A DNA stretch of 18,385 nt from NCBI GenBank assembly GCA_003444085.1, contig DLVL01000120.1, positions 1 to 18,385 of the forward strand, read 5' to 3'. The DNA is from Kosmotogaceae bacterium. GTDB taxonomy: Bacteria; Thermotogota; Thermotogae; Petrotogales; Kosmotogaceae. A program made the translations under genes and the position numbers. Positions 1-7,186 of this stretch are shown here, one piece after another. The notes under the pieces were generated by a model. The model saw only the letters and a program-made list of their open reading frames with translations. It had not been told where the DNA came from and ran no database searches. Position 1 is the first letter of the stretch; each line of letters begins with the position of its first letter.

Positions 1-72
1 ATTGAAGCAGCTTCAAGGCTGCTTGCGGCTTTCCTTAACCGACTGGAAGAGGGTGTAGACAATGAAGCTTGA
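1..72 (+). CDS. 3' end of an upstream gene, probably a third M42 aminopeptidase
   Basis: Frame 1 is open from the window edge to a TGA at 70-72 and gives 23 residues (IEAASRLLAAFLNRLEEGV, then DNEA). The amphipathic helix at the end of M42 peptidases looks similar, and the two following genes are M42 paralogs whose ends read AVKMLKALAEEGVG and TVLLAKTLVREG. I infer that this is the tail of a third tandem copy, but so short a piece cannot prove the family. It overlaps the next gene by 11 nt, in keeping with the tight packing of the block, and its end carries the GAGGG ribosome-binding site for the gene starting at 62. Confidence 0.5.
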   Translation: MEAASRLLAAFLNRLEEGVDNEA

Positions 73-1102
73 GCGACTCAAAAGACTAACTGAGATTCCT
101 GGTATCTCGGGTTTTGAAGAGAAGGTCTCTGAATACATTTCCGAAGAGATAAAAGGGAAAGTTGATGATTCCTGGATAGATAATATGGGTAACCTGATTG
201 CCTTGAAGAAGGGAGTCAACGGTAGTAATCAAAAGCTCCTTCTGATGGCACATATGGATGAAGTTGGGCTGATTGTGAAAAGGATCAATGATGATGGATC
301 CTTAGCCTTCTACACCGTTGGTGGGGTCGATCCGCGGGTGCTGATTGGCAAGAAGATTTATATCGGCAACGATATGCTGCCTGGAGTGATAGGCTTCGAA
401 GCGATTCACCTGCAAGAGCGGTCTAGAGTTTTAAAGACTCCAGACCTGAAGCAACTCTCAGTTTACGCAGGATTTTCGAAGAAAGATGAGGCAAAGAAGT
501 CGGTCAAGGTAGGAGACCCGATCTTCTTCTCAACAGAATACATGCAGGTCGATGGCCGTGCGATCGGCAAGGCTTTTGATGATCGAACGGGCTGTGAGGT
601 TTTGCTAAGCGTGCTTGAAGATCTTTGTGATTATCCCGTTAACTATGATGTGTATTTTGCCTGGGTCGTGCAGGAAGAAGTCGGTTTACGCGGTAGCGGT
701 GTGGCAGCCAGACAGGTCAAACCTGATGCCTCAATCATATTCGAAGGAACGACGGCCGGAGACAACCCGGAGTTGCCTGAACCTAGATGGTCAACAAGAA
801 TTGGCCAGGGACCTGTGCTGACTTATGCTCATAGCGGTCTGGTTCTAGACAGAAGGATCTTTGAAACGATTTTGGAAACCGCTCGATCGAATCGGATACC
901 CTTCCAGTTTAAATCGCGGGTGGTTGGTGGAACAGACGCAGCAAGAATCGCCAGAACTACATCTGGTTTCAGAGCAGGAGTAATAGCGACTCCTTCAAGA
1001 TACATACACTCACCCGTGAGTATGATAGATATCGGGGATTTTGAAAACACAGTTCTGCTAGCAAAAACTCTAGTGCGCGAAGGGAAGGTGCTTGAGAAGT
1101 GA
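62..1102 (+). CDS. M42 family aminopeptidase (TET/glutamyl aminopeptidase type), copy A
   Basis: A 346-residue dinuclear-metal aminopeptidase of the M42 family, whose members usually form cytosolic dodecameric tetrahedra that trim peptides released by proteases. The metal and catalytic residues are visible in order: H64 and D66 in AHMDEVG, D173 in AFDDRTG, the glutamate pair E205/E206 in QEEVGLRG, E228 in FEGTTAGD and H316 in YIHSP. At the fourth metal position this copy has Glu where the next copy has Asp. The length is normal for the family. ATG at 62 follows GAGGG at 49-53. The gene ends in a GTGA overlap with copy B. Older databases often mislabel this family as endoglucanase. Substrate preference (acidic, basic or neutral N-terminal residues) cannot be read from the sequence. 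Confidence 0.93.
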   Translation: MKLERLKRLTEIPGISGFEEKVSEYISEEIKGKVDDSWIDNMGNLIALKKGVNGSNQKLLLMAHMDEVGLIVKRINDDGSLAFYTVGGVDPRVLIGKKIYIGNDMLPGVIGFEAIHLQERSRVLKTPDLKQLSVYAGFSKKDEAKKSVKVGDPIFFSTEYMQVDGRAIGKAFDDRTGCEVLLSVLEDLCDYPVNYDVYFAWVVQEEVGLRGSGVAARQVKPDASIIFEGTTAGDNPELPEPRWSTRIGQGPVLTYAHSGLVLDRRIFETILETARSNRIPFQFKSRVVGGTDAARIARTTSGFRAGVIATPSRYIHSPVSMIDIGDFENTVLLAKTLVREGKVLEK

Positions 1103-2109
1103 AGGAACTCATAAAGAGACTGACGGACGTCAGATCACCCAGTGGTAGAGAAGACAATATCACAGAAGCGATCAAGAAGGAACTGGAGGGAAACGTAGAT
1201 GAGATACGTACAGATAACCTGGGCAACCTTATAGCGGTAAAAAAAGGCAGCTCAGGCAAGAAGCTTCTTCTGGACGCCCATATGGACGAGATTGGTTTTG
1301 TAGTAAGTCATATTGACGATAATGGTTTTCTGAGGGTAGAAACCGTTGGTGGCGTTTCCCCCTATATGATGCTGGGCACAAGAATTGTCTTTGATGGCGG
1401 AGTTGCAGGTGTAGCAGGAATGGAAGCTGAATCCATGAAAGACACCACTGAAAACATAAAAAACCTGGATCTTGATGTTCTATTCGTGGATATCGGAGCC
1501 CGCAACAAGGAGGAAGCTGAAGCGCTCGTGTCGATAGGCACTTTCGGAACATATGAGCCGGGGTTCGTTGATGCGGGAAATCGACTCATATCAAAATCCA
1601 TGGACGACAGGATTGGCTGCGCTATCCTGATTCAGGTAGCCAGGGAACTCGAGAGACCAGAGGATGACGTTTATTTCGTCTTCAGCACCCAGGAGGAAGT
1701 CGGACTGGTTGGAGCATCCGTAGCAGCTTTTGACATAATGCCGGATCTCGCAATCGCGGTTGATGTTACTGCCGGACCGGACACTCCGAAAGGATCCAAA
1801 AGAATGAAGTTCAAGTTGGGCAAGGGTCCAACCATAAAAATAAAGGATAGAGCAAGTATAAGCTCGTCGTTTTTTGTAGACAGAATGACAAAAGTCGCAA
1901 AAGACCACAGTATCCCCTTTCAATACGAAGTGCTTCTTTACGGCGGCACCAATGCAATGGGATACCAGTTGACTGGAAGAGGTATCAGAGCTGGTACAGT
2001 ATCAATTCCTACCAGGTATGTCCACTCACCTCATGAAATGGTAGATCTCGATGATGTGCTTGGAGCTGTCAAGATGCTGAAAGCACTGGCAGAAGAAGGG
2101 GTAGGATGA
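1099..2109 (+). CDS. M42 family aminopeptidase, copy B
   Basis: A 336-residue paralog of the preceding gene with every active-site motif intact: H61 and D63 in AHMDEIG, D169 in SMDDRIG, E199/E200 in TQEEVGL, D222 in VDVTAGPDTP, and H309 in RYVHSPHE. The GTG start at 1099 overlaps the stop of copy A by 4 nt (GTGA) and follows AAGGGAAGGTG, so translation is probably coupled. The two copies share N-terminal and C-terminal architecture but differ widely in the middle, which suggests different substrate pockets. Archaeal M42 paralogs are known to assemble into mixed dodecamers; this pair, plus a likely third upstream copy, could do the same, but that is inference. Confidence 0.93.
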   Translation: MKELIKRLTDVRSPSGREDNITEAIKKELEGNVDEIRTDNLGNLIAVKKGSSGKKLLLDAHMDEIGFVVSHIDDNGFLRVETVGGVSPYMMLGTRIVFDGGVAGVAGMEAESMKDTTENIKNLDLDVLFVDIGARNKEEAEALVSIGTFGTYEPGFVDAGNRLISKSMDDRIGCAILIQVARELERPEDDVYFVFSTQEEVGLVGASVAAFDIMPDLAIAVDVTAGPDTPKGSKRMKFKLGKGPTIKIKDRASISSSFFVDRMTKVAKDHSIPFQYEVLLYGGTNAMGYQLTGRGIRAGTVSIPTRYVHSPHEMVDLDDVLGAVKMLKALAEEGVG

Positions 2110-3098
2110 GATCCATTGTCATCAGCAGCTCCACCCAGAGAAAGTGCACAGTCAAACTCGCTGATGACTTCTCTGATCTTGTTCGAGAAGCTACCCATAT
2201 TGTTGACTCCGGTGTTGCAAAGAAGATAGCACAAATATTGCCGACTCCGTTTCACACGATACAGGGTGGAGAACAGGCTAAATCGATCGACCATGTGTTC
2301 GAGCTCTATCAGTTGTTCAAGACAAAAGGGAATCGCCATGTCTATGGAATTGGTGGAGGTTCTCTTGTGGGAATGGTGAGTTTCGCTGCAACCACTCATA
2401 CACAGATCGAGGAGCTCAAACTCTTTCCGACCACTCCTGTAGCTCAGGCAATGCCTCCGATAGGAGGCAGATTCACAATAAACTACGAGTTCGTTAAGAA
2501 CGTTTTGGAAGCATCTGGACTGCCAACCAGCCTGGTAGTAATTCCTTCAGCAAGTTATGAGCTTCTGGAAAAGAACGGGATTAGCGAGCTTCTGGCACCG
2601 ATGCTGGTTTCAATGAGCTTTGATCCAAGGCTTTTCAGCTACATGCGGAATGTATCTTCCAACGGACAGATTACCGCAGATACCTGGGGTGATATTATCT
2701 GGGCATCTCTAAAAGCTTACGTCGGTGGTGTTGAAAAGGGCTGCAGGGTGATCGGTGAGTCAATGGCAGATGCTATACAGAGTTCCTTGAGACTGCAGAT
2801 CGGCTATTCTGTAGCTCTTGCTTTTGGTTCATTGCTTGAAATCTGGTTGGCTTCGTCACTGGAGCTGATGTCTGAGAGCACGGCTCGTGAGTATAGTGGT
2901 CTGATCCTTTCCATATGGAGCAAGAAATGGCCTGCCAGATTAGACATGAGCTCACTAACTGATTACATAGGACAACGCGAAATGCTTGAGTTTGCTTACC
3001 CACAGGACGGTAAGACTCAAAATCACAGGTTTTCTTCCCGAGAGTTCAAGAGGATTATCAGAGGCACTCGAGCCGGAAGGATGGAGAGATTCACGTGA
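2106..3098 (+). CDS. 3-dehydroquinate synthase-like protein, active-site residues degraded
   Basis: A 330-residue protein with the fold signature of AroB/DHQS-type dehydrogenases. It shows GGEQAK (54-59), the NAD-binding GIGGGSLVG (81-89), FPTTPVAQ (107-114) and IGGRFTINY (119-127, the counterpart of SVGGKTGVN). The later metal-site motifs are not conserved. AroB's GLAEVIK corresponds to LLAPMLV (161-167), so the zinc-binding Glu aligns with Pro. The NFGHTFGHAIE segment is replaced by IGYSVALAFGSLLE, with no His at either metal position. The Lys of GGKT is Arg122. The gene is intact, without a frameshift, and starts with ATGA overlapping copy B's stop. I expect a pseudo-enzyme or an enzyme with altered chemistry rather than a working shikimate-pathway step. 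Its neighbours are not aromatic biosynthesis genes. Confidence 0.72.
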   Translation: MRSIVISSSTQRKCTVKLADDFSDLVREATHIVDSGVAKKIAQILPTPFHTIQGGEQAKSIDHVFELYQLFKTKGNRHVYGIGGGSLVGMVSFAATTHTQIEELKLFPTTPVAQAMPPIGGRFTINYEFVKNVLEASGLPTSLVVIPSASYELLEKNGISELLAPMLVSMSFDPRLFSYMRNVSSNGQITADTWGDIIWASLKAYVGGVEKGCRVIGESMADAIQSSLRLQIGYSVALAFGSLLEIWLASSLELMSESTAREYSGLILSIWSKKWPARLDMSSLTDYIGQREMLEFAYPQDGKTQNHRFSSREFKRIIRGTRAGRMERFT

Positions 3099-3841
3099 AT
3101 GACCCCGGCCTTAGGAACATCGTGAGGATGCTCTCGGTTGCCTGTATTGGTCTGGTTGTGATGACACTGCTAGTTGCTGGATATGCATATGTTGTCAAAG
3201 TCGATAATGATCGCCTGAGAATGATCGTTGAGGAAGTAAGGTTGAGAGCCTCCCCAGCAGAGATTCCCCAGTTGGAGCATCATGTTAATGCAGGAGTGCT
3301 GCCTGCAATTGAAGAAATAGAAGTTCCCAGACCACAGACTCCCGAGGAAGAACGTCCCGCTTTCTTCATGGAGAGCTTTGACTACAGGAGACTCATTGAT
3401 TACTCTATCGAGATCCTTGAAGAAGGAACTCCTTTCGGGATATCTGTGATAGACGAACTCACTGCGTTCAAACTCTGTGTTGAAGCGGGAGAGAGGAATT
3501 ACCTGATCACCAGGTTAGAAGATGCCTACGCAGTCTTCTTCGTGGGAGAGTCACCACTTGAAGGGATCTTCTCCTCAAGAGTCGCTTACGGTGTTCAACT
3601 CGTTACTCATACTTCTCTCGAGGGTGTGGCTGGACAGGTATCACGGCTGAGATCATCAGGATATCCTGCCTTTATTTATCGCAGTCCTACCGAGGATGGC
3701 AGGGTGTTTTATACGGTTCAACTTGGAGCCTTCCCTGACAGCGCCACAGCGAGAGACTACTCCGATCATCTCAATGTCAGAGAAGTCGAAACGATAACAG
3801 GATGGAATATATCCGGGAGATACGTTCGAAGGCTGAGATGA
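3095..3841 (+). CDS. Membrane-anchored SPOR-domain protein
   Basis: A 248-residue protein with a short N-terminal cytoplasmic tail, one transmembrane helix at about 12-33, a charged and Pro/Glu-rich linker (about 50-90), a middle segment of unknown fold, and a C-terminal SPOR-like domain (about 164-248). The SPOR domain shows the usual repeated pattern: YGVQLVTHTSLEGVAG, then LRSSGYPAFIY and YTVQLGAFPDSATAR. SPOR domains bind denuded glycan strands of peptidoglycan, typically at division sites. The predicted role is therefore at the cell wall in the periplasm. GTG at 3095 overlaps the previous stop (GTGA), with GGAG at 3083-3086 placed 8 nt upstream. It is followed by another single-pass membrane protein with the same orientation. 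Confidence 0.75.
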   Translation: MNDPGLRNIVRMLSVACIGLVVMTLLVAGYAYVVKVDNDRLRMIVEEVRLRASPAEIPQLEHHVNAGVLPAIEEIEVPRPQTPEEERPAFFMESFDYRRLIDYSIEILEEGTPFGISVIDELTAFKLCVEAGERNYLITRLEDAYAVFFVGESPLEGIFSSRVAYGVQLVTHTSLEGVAGQVSRLRSSGYPAFIYRSPTEDGRVFYTVQLGAFPDSATARDYSDHLNVREVETITGWNISGRYVRRLR

Positions 3842-4617
3842 AGAGAAACTTCTCTGCAAAGGAAATGCAGGTTCTTGGCATTCTCTTGTTCATTGTCCTC
3901 CTGGGGATAGTGGTCTCTTCTGTGAGCAGAAAAAGTGTTGACACGTCCACATCAAACGAGCAGGAGAGACAATCAGTCGTTTTCCCCATAGACATTAATC
4001 GAGCGACCGCGGAGGAACTGATCCTTCTTCCAGGGATCGGTCCTGTCAAGGCAGACGCCATCGTACGCGAAAGGGAGAGAGTAGGTGCCTTCTCAAGGAT
4101 CAGCGATATACTTCGTGTAACTGGAATAGGTGAGAAGACCCTGGAAGGGATTGCTGACTTCATCACTCTGGGTGAATCCGACGCATTCTCCGATAGCGTT
4201 GTAGAAACCTTGTTTGACCTGAACAGGGTGACAACGGAGGAACTCGAGACAATTCCAGGTATAGGTCCGGTGAAGGCGGCAAGTATTGTTGAGTTTCGAG
4301 ACCTGAATGGTTCGTTCTGCTCGGTGGAGCAACTCCTTGAAGTAACCGGTATTGGTGAGGCAACACTGAAGAACATTAGAAGTTACTTCTTTGTTGATGG
4401 AGTAGAGTGTAATCATAGTTCAGGTAGCAGGATAAACATAAACACTGCAGATAGAAATGAGCTGACAAAGCTTCCCGGGGTCGGATCCGTGATCGCCTCT
4501 GCAATTGTCGATCATAGGGAGTTATATGGTCCTTTTGTAGATCTTGAAGACCTTCTCAGCGTCAAAGGCATAGGGGAAAAGACATTAGAAGGTATGAAAC
4601 ACATGGTAGAGTTTTAG
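3838..4617 (+). CDS. Membrane-anchored triple helix-hairpin-helix protein (ComEA-like)
   Basis: A 259-residue protein from the ATG at 3838, chosen because it overlaps the previous stop as ATGA; an in-frame ATG at 3802 would add 12 residues. One transmembrane helix (about 11-29) is followed by a polar linker and three tandem ComEA-type HhH units at about 51-110, 126-184 and 199-258. Each unit has a paired-hairpin signature: LLPGIGPVKADAI/VTGIGEKTLEGI, TIPGIGPVKAASI/VTGIGEATLKNI and KLPGVGSVIASAI/VKGIGEKTLEGM. ComEA is the membrane DNA receptor of natural transformation and usually carries one such unit. Sequence-independent DNA binding outside the cytoplasmic membrane is the likely role. Whether it serves DNA uptake is inference, since no comEC or pilus genes are in the window. 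Confidence 0.85.
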   Translation: MKRNFSAKEMQVLGILLFIVLLGIVVSSVSRKSVDTSTSNEQERQSVVFPIDINRATAEELILLPGIGPVKADAIVRERERVGAFSRISDILRVTGIGEKTLEGIADFITLGESDAFSDSVVETLFDLNRVTTEELETIPGIGPVKAASIVEFRDLNGSFCSVEQLLEVTGIGEATLKNIRSYFFVDGVECNHSSGSRININTADRNELTKLPGVGSVIASAIVDHRELYGPFVDLEDLLSVKGIGEKTLEGMKHMVEF

Positions 4618-4646
4618 TCTTCTCTTTTGGAAAGGGTGTGGACAAG

Positions 4647-4961
4647 TTGAACAGAGACAAGCTGGAATCAATTGCTACCAAGGTAGAGAGTCTGGGAGAA
4701 GATGTCGGATTGCTCCTGCGCCTTGCTGATACCAACGGGAGGTCCTACGGTTCACCACTTCCAGCGGAAATCCCAGAACTGATAATCGCTCTGGCGAAAT
4801 CGACCAGATCAAGAAGTTCAACCACAATAGGAAAGGATATGGTCTACGCATTGCCTGTCTTCATAGAAGGCGAGACGTTGATCGTCATAATATATGGTGA
4901 AGTTAGGGAAGATCACTCTTTTCGTCTCATCAAACATGTTCTGGAAAGGTCGATGGTCTAG
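4647..4961 (+). CDS. Small conserved-looking protein, function unknown
   Basis: A 104-residue protein without a recognisable family signature. It begins with a helical segment (DKLESIATKVESLGEDVG) and continues with alternating helix and strand. The hydrophobic strand pattern YALPVFIEGETLIVIIYGEV is reminiscent of GAF or Roadblock/longin-like folds, but that is only an impression. There is no membrane segment or signal peptide. I chose the TTG at 4647 because the GGAAAGGG motif (4629-4636) sits about 10 nt upstream; the in-frame GTG at 4638 would leave only 1 nt. It lies 29 nt after the HhH gene and 2 nt before the glycosylase gene, so it is co-transcribed with both. Confidence 0.7.
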   Translation: MNRDKLESIATKVESLGEDVGLLLRLADTNGRSYGSPLPAEIPELIIALAKSTRSRSSTTIGKDMVYALPVFIEGETLIVIIYGEVREDHSFRLIKHVLERSMV

Positions 4962-4963
4962 CC

Positions 4964-5851
4964 TTGTTCCGGCAGGATATCGCAACTGATGTTTCCATTG
5001 ATCTCGATGTCACACTCGATTGTGGACAAACATTCAGATGGGAGAAGTCTGGCGCCTGCTGGAAAGGCATAGTGCGAGACACTGCACTGAAGCTTTGTCA
5101 GAATGATGGAGTTATTAAAGCTATCTCCTCTTCTCCCGTCTTGATCGGAATGGATCTTCGAGACGGACTTTTGACTTATCTTGGCCTCAATGATGATCTT
5201 GAATCAATACACTCTCATCTCATAGAGATTAGCAGAGACTATGATCCCCGCTGCAGACAAATCATCGAAGCGGCGCTGGCTGAAGCCAGAGGACTGAGAA
5301 TACTCCGCCAGGACCCTTTTGAGACAACAATAGCTTACATGATTTCTGCCAGGAACAGCATCCCTGCCATAAGACGCTCTCTCGAGGCTCTGGCAAGATG
5401 TTTCCCAGAGAATAGCGTTGAACTGGACGGAGAGACTTTCTTCTTGTTTCCAGGACTTGAGCAGATGAAGCTTCTTTCGGTGGCGGATTTGGAAAGACTG
5501 AACCTGGGATTCAGATCACAATGGATCTACCGCCTGGTTCAATCCCTTGAAGATGAACGCTTTTTCACGGATATGAGAGAGATTGACCTTGACAGTAAGT
5601 TGAATGAACTGATGCAGGTTTACGGCATCGGTTTCAAGATTGCCAGTTGTGTGTCTCTCTTTGCTTACGGAGAGCTGAATTCATTTCCTGCCGACGTCTG
5701 GATCCTTCGAATGATGAAAGATCTCTTTGGAATTACGGGCACAACCAAATCTGTTACTGAACTGGGGATGAGAATGTTCTCGCCCTATGCCGGCTATATG
5801 CAAGAAGCTCTCTATAGATACTATAGAACAAACAAGATAGGAAGGAACTGA
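4964..5851 (+). CDS. ogg: 8-oxoguanine DNA glycosylase, OGG1-type
   Basis: A 295-residue base-excision repair enzyme that removes 8-oxoguanine and can cleave the AP site. It has the two-part layout of the OGG1 family. The N-terminal domain carries the diagnostic CGQTFRW (20-26). The HhH-GPD domain carries GLRILRQDPFETTIAYMISA (110-129), GFRSQWIY (182-189), the hairpin VYGIGFKIA (219-227) with the catalytic lysine K225, and PADVW with the catalytic aspartate D244. The start appears to be TTG at 4964, 2 nt after the previous stop, with GGAAAGG further upstream; N-terminal family similarity begins almost at once, so little can be trimmed. The protein resembles the bacterial/eukaryotic OGG1 branch with an N-terminal domain rather than the shorter archaeal OGG2 form. 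Confidence 0.87.
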   Translation: MFRQDIATDVSIDLDVTLDCGQTFRWEKSGACWKGIVRDTALKLCQNDGVIKAISSSPVLIGMDLRDGLLTYLGLNDDLESIHSHLIEISRDYDPRCRQIIEAALAEARGLRILRQDPFETTIAYMISARNSIPAIRRSLEALARCFPENSVELDGETFFLFPGLEQMKLLSVADLERLNLGFRSQWIYRLVQSLEDERFFTDMREIDLDSKLNELMQVYGIGFKIASCVSLFAYGELNSFPADVWILRMMKDLFGITGTTKSVTELGMRMFSPYAGYMQEALYRYYRTNKIGRN

Positions 5852-5854
5852 TGA

Positions 5855-7186
5855 ATGGAGATAAGGGTTATTGGAGGGGGACTGGCTGGTTCTGAGGTTG
5901 CCTTGAGCCTTTCAGAGATGGGAATAAAGTGTAGCCTTTTTGAAATGAGACCACATGTTCAAACTGGAGTGCACACCTCAGATAGATTTGCGGAGCTTGT
6001 ATGCAGCAACTCCCTGAAGTCCAGGAGTATTGAGAATGCATCTGGCCTGCTGAAAGAAGAAGCTACAATACTTGGCTCAAGACTGCTCAGGATAGCTGAA
6101 GAATGCAAAGTCCCTGCCGGCAAGGCACTTGCGGTTGACCGGGAGAGGTTTGCAGACAGTGTTACTGAGCAGATCAGTTGTTCTCCCTTTGTCTCCGTTA
6201 TCAGCAAAGAAGTGGAAGAACTGGAGTATTCATCCCAGATCATAAACATTGTGGCAACCGGACCTTTAACTTCTTCACGACTCTTCAACCATCTGAGCGA
6301 GCATTTGGGAGAAGCTCTGTATTTCTTTGATGCTGTTTCTCCGATGGTTACCACGGAATCTATTGATATGAGTGATGCTTTCACTGCAGACAGATATGGA
6401 ACGGGAGAAGGCGACTACATTAACTGCCCACTTAATGAGAAGGAATATGAAGCGTTTGTTAATGCTCTCATGGAAGCAGAGACTTTACCCCTTGAAGGCT
6501 TCGACAGCAGACTGCTGTTCGAACGTTGCCAGCCCGTGGAAGAAATCGCTCGCCAGGGACGCGATGCCCTTCGGTTTGGTCCGATGAAACCTGTAGGACT
6601 CGTTGATCCAAAAACTGGAAAGCAGCCATTCGCTGTGGTCCAATTGAGAAAAGAGAATCTTCAGGAGACCTTAATGAGTCCTGTCGGCTTTCAAACCAGA
6701 CTCAGATGGAAGGATCAGAAACGTGTGTTTTCAAAGATTCCTGCCTTGAAGAATGCTGAGTTTGTCAGATATGGAGTAATGCACAGAAACACATACATCG
6801 ATTCACCAAAGACTCTCGATCCAACCCTCAAATCCAGAAGTCTTCAGAACACGTTCTTCTGCGGCCAGATAACAGGTCTGGAAGGCTACCCGGAAGCAAT
6901 CTCGTCGGGAAGATTTGTAGCGATGAACGTTGCTTCTCTAAAATTAGTCTCTACAAGGAGAGAGCTACCACGAGAAACGATGCTGGGATCACTGATTGAT
7001 CATATAACCAGAAGCGCAAGGAGCCCTCTAAAACCTGTTTATGCGAATTTCGGTCTCCTTCCAAGGGAAGGGCTTCCACGCCAGGGAAAGAAGCTGACAA
7101 GGCTGCTTCAGACAGAGCGTGCCCTGAAGCAAACCAGACGATTTGCAGTTGAATGGAGGAATGCAATTGATGGTGTATACTGCTGA
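5855..7186 (+). CDS. trmFO: TrmFO, methylenetetrahydrofolate-tRNA (uracil-5-)-methyltransferase
   Basis: A 443-residue FAD-dependent enzyme that makes 5-methyluridine at position 54 of the tRNA T-loop, using 5,10-methylene-THF as carbon donor. Visible features are the FAD-binding VIGGGLAGSEVALSL (5-19), FEMRP (29-33), the LVCSNSLKS motif with the candidate catalytic Cys50, the second conserved cysteine C225 in FERCQPVEEIA, and the C-terminal ANFGLLP segment. The length is typical. ATG at 5855 follows GGAAGGA (5840-5846) with 8 nt spacing, and starts 3 nt after the glycosylase stop. A nearby ATG at 5851 is in another frame. The gene overlaps the next one by about 17 nt. Confidence 0.96.
   Translation: MEIRVIGGGLAGSEVALSLSEMGIKCSLFEMRPHVQTGVHTSDRFAELVCSNSLKSRSIENASGLLKEEATILGSRLLRIAEECKVPAGKALAVDRERFADSVTEQISCSPFVSVISKEVEELEYSSQIINIVATGPLTSSRLFNHLSEHLGEALYFFDAVSPMVTTESIDMSDAFTADRYGTGEGDYINCPLNEKEYEAFVNALMEAETLPLEGFDSRLLFERCQPVEEIARQGRDALRFGPMKPVGLVDPKTGKQPFAVVQLRKENLQETLMSPVGFQTRLRWKDQKRVFSKIPALKNAEFVRYGVMHRNTYIDSPKTLDPTLKSRSLQNTFFCGQITGLEGYPEAISSGRFVAMNVASLKLVSTRRELPRETMLGSLIDHITRSARSPLKPVYANFGLLPREGLPRQGKKLTRLLQTERALKQTRRFAVEWRNAIDGVYC

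Noticed and set aside
62..2109. Endoglucanase annotation for the two M42 genes
   Set aside because: The metal-site His/Asp/Asp/Glu-Glu/His pattern is that of M42 aminopeptidases; the cellulase label is an old misannotation of the family.
3777..4376. A 199-codon open frame on the minus strand opposite the HhH gene
   Set aside because: It is Ser/Arg/Thr-rich, antisense to a strongly recognisable repeated protein, and lacks a ribosome-binding site or family signature. The repeats in the plus-strand gene explain the open frame.
7143..7169. Longer manA from TTG 7143
   Set aside because: The extra residues read through the ribosome-binding site GGAGG and the end of trmFO and do not resemble the family N-terminus.
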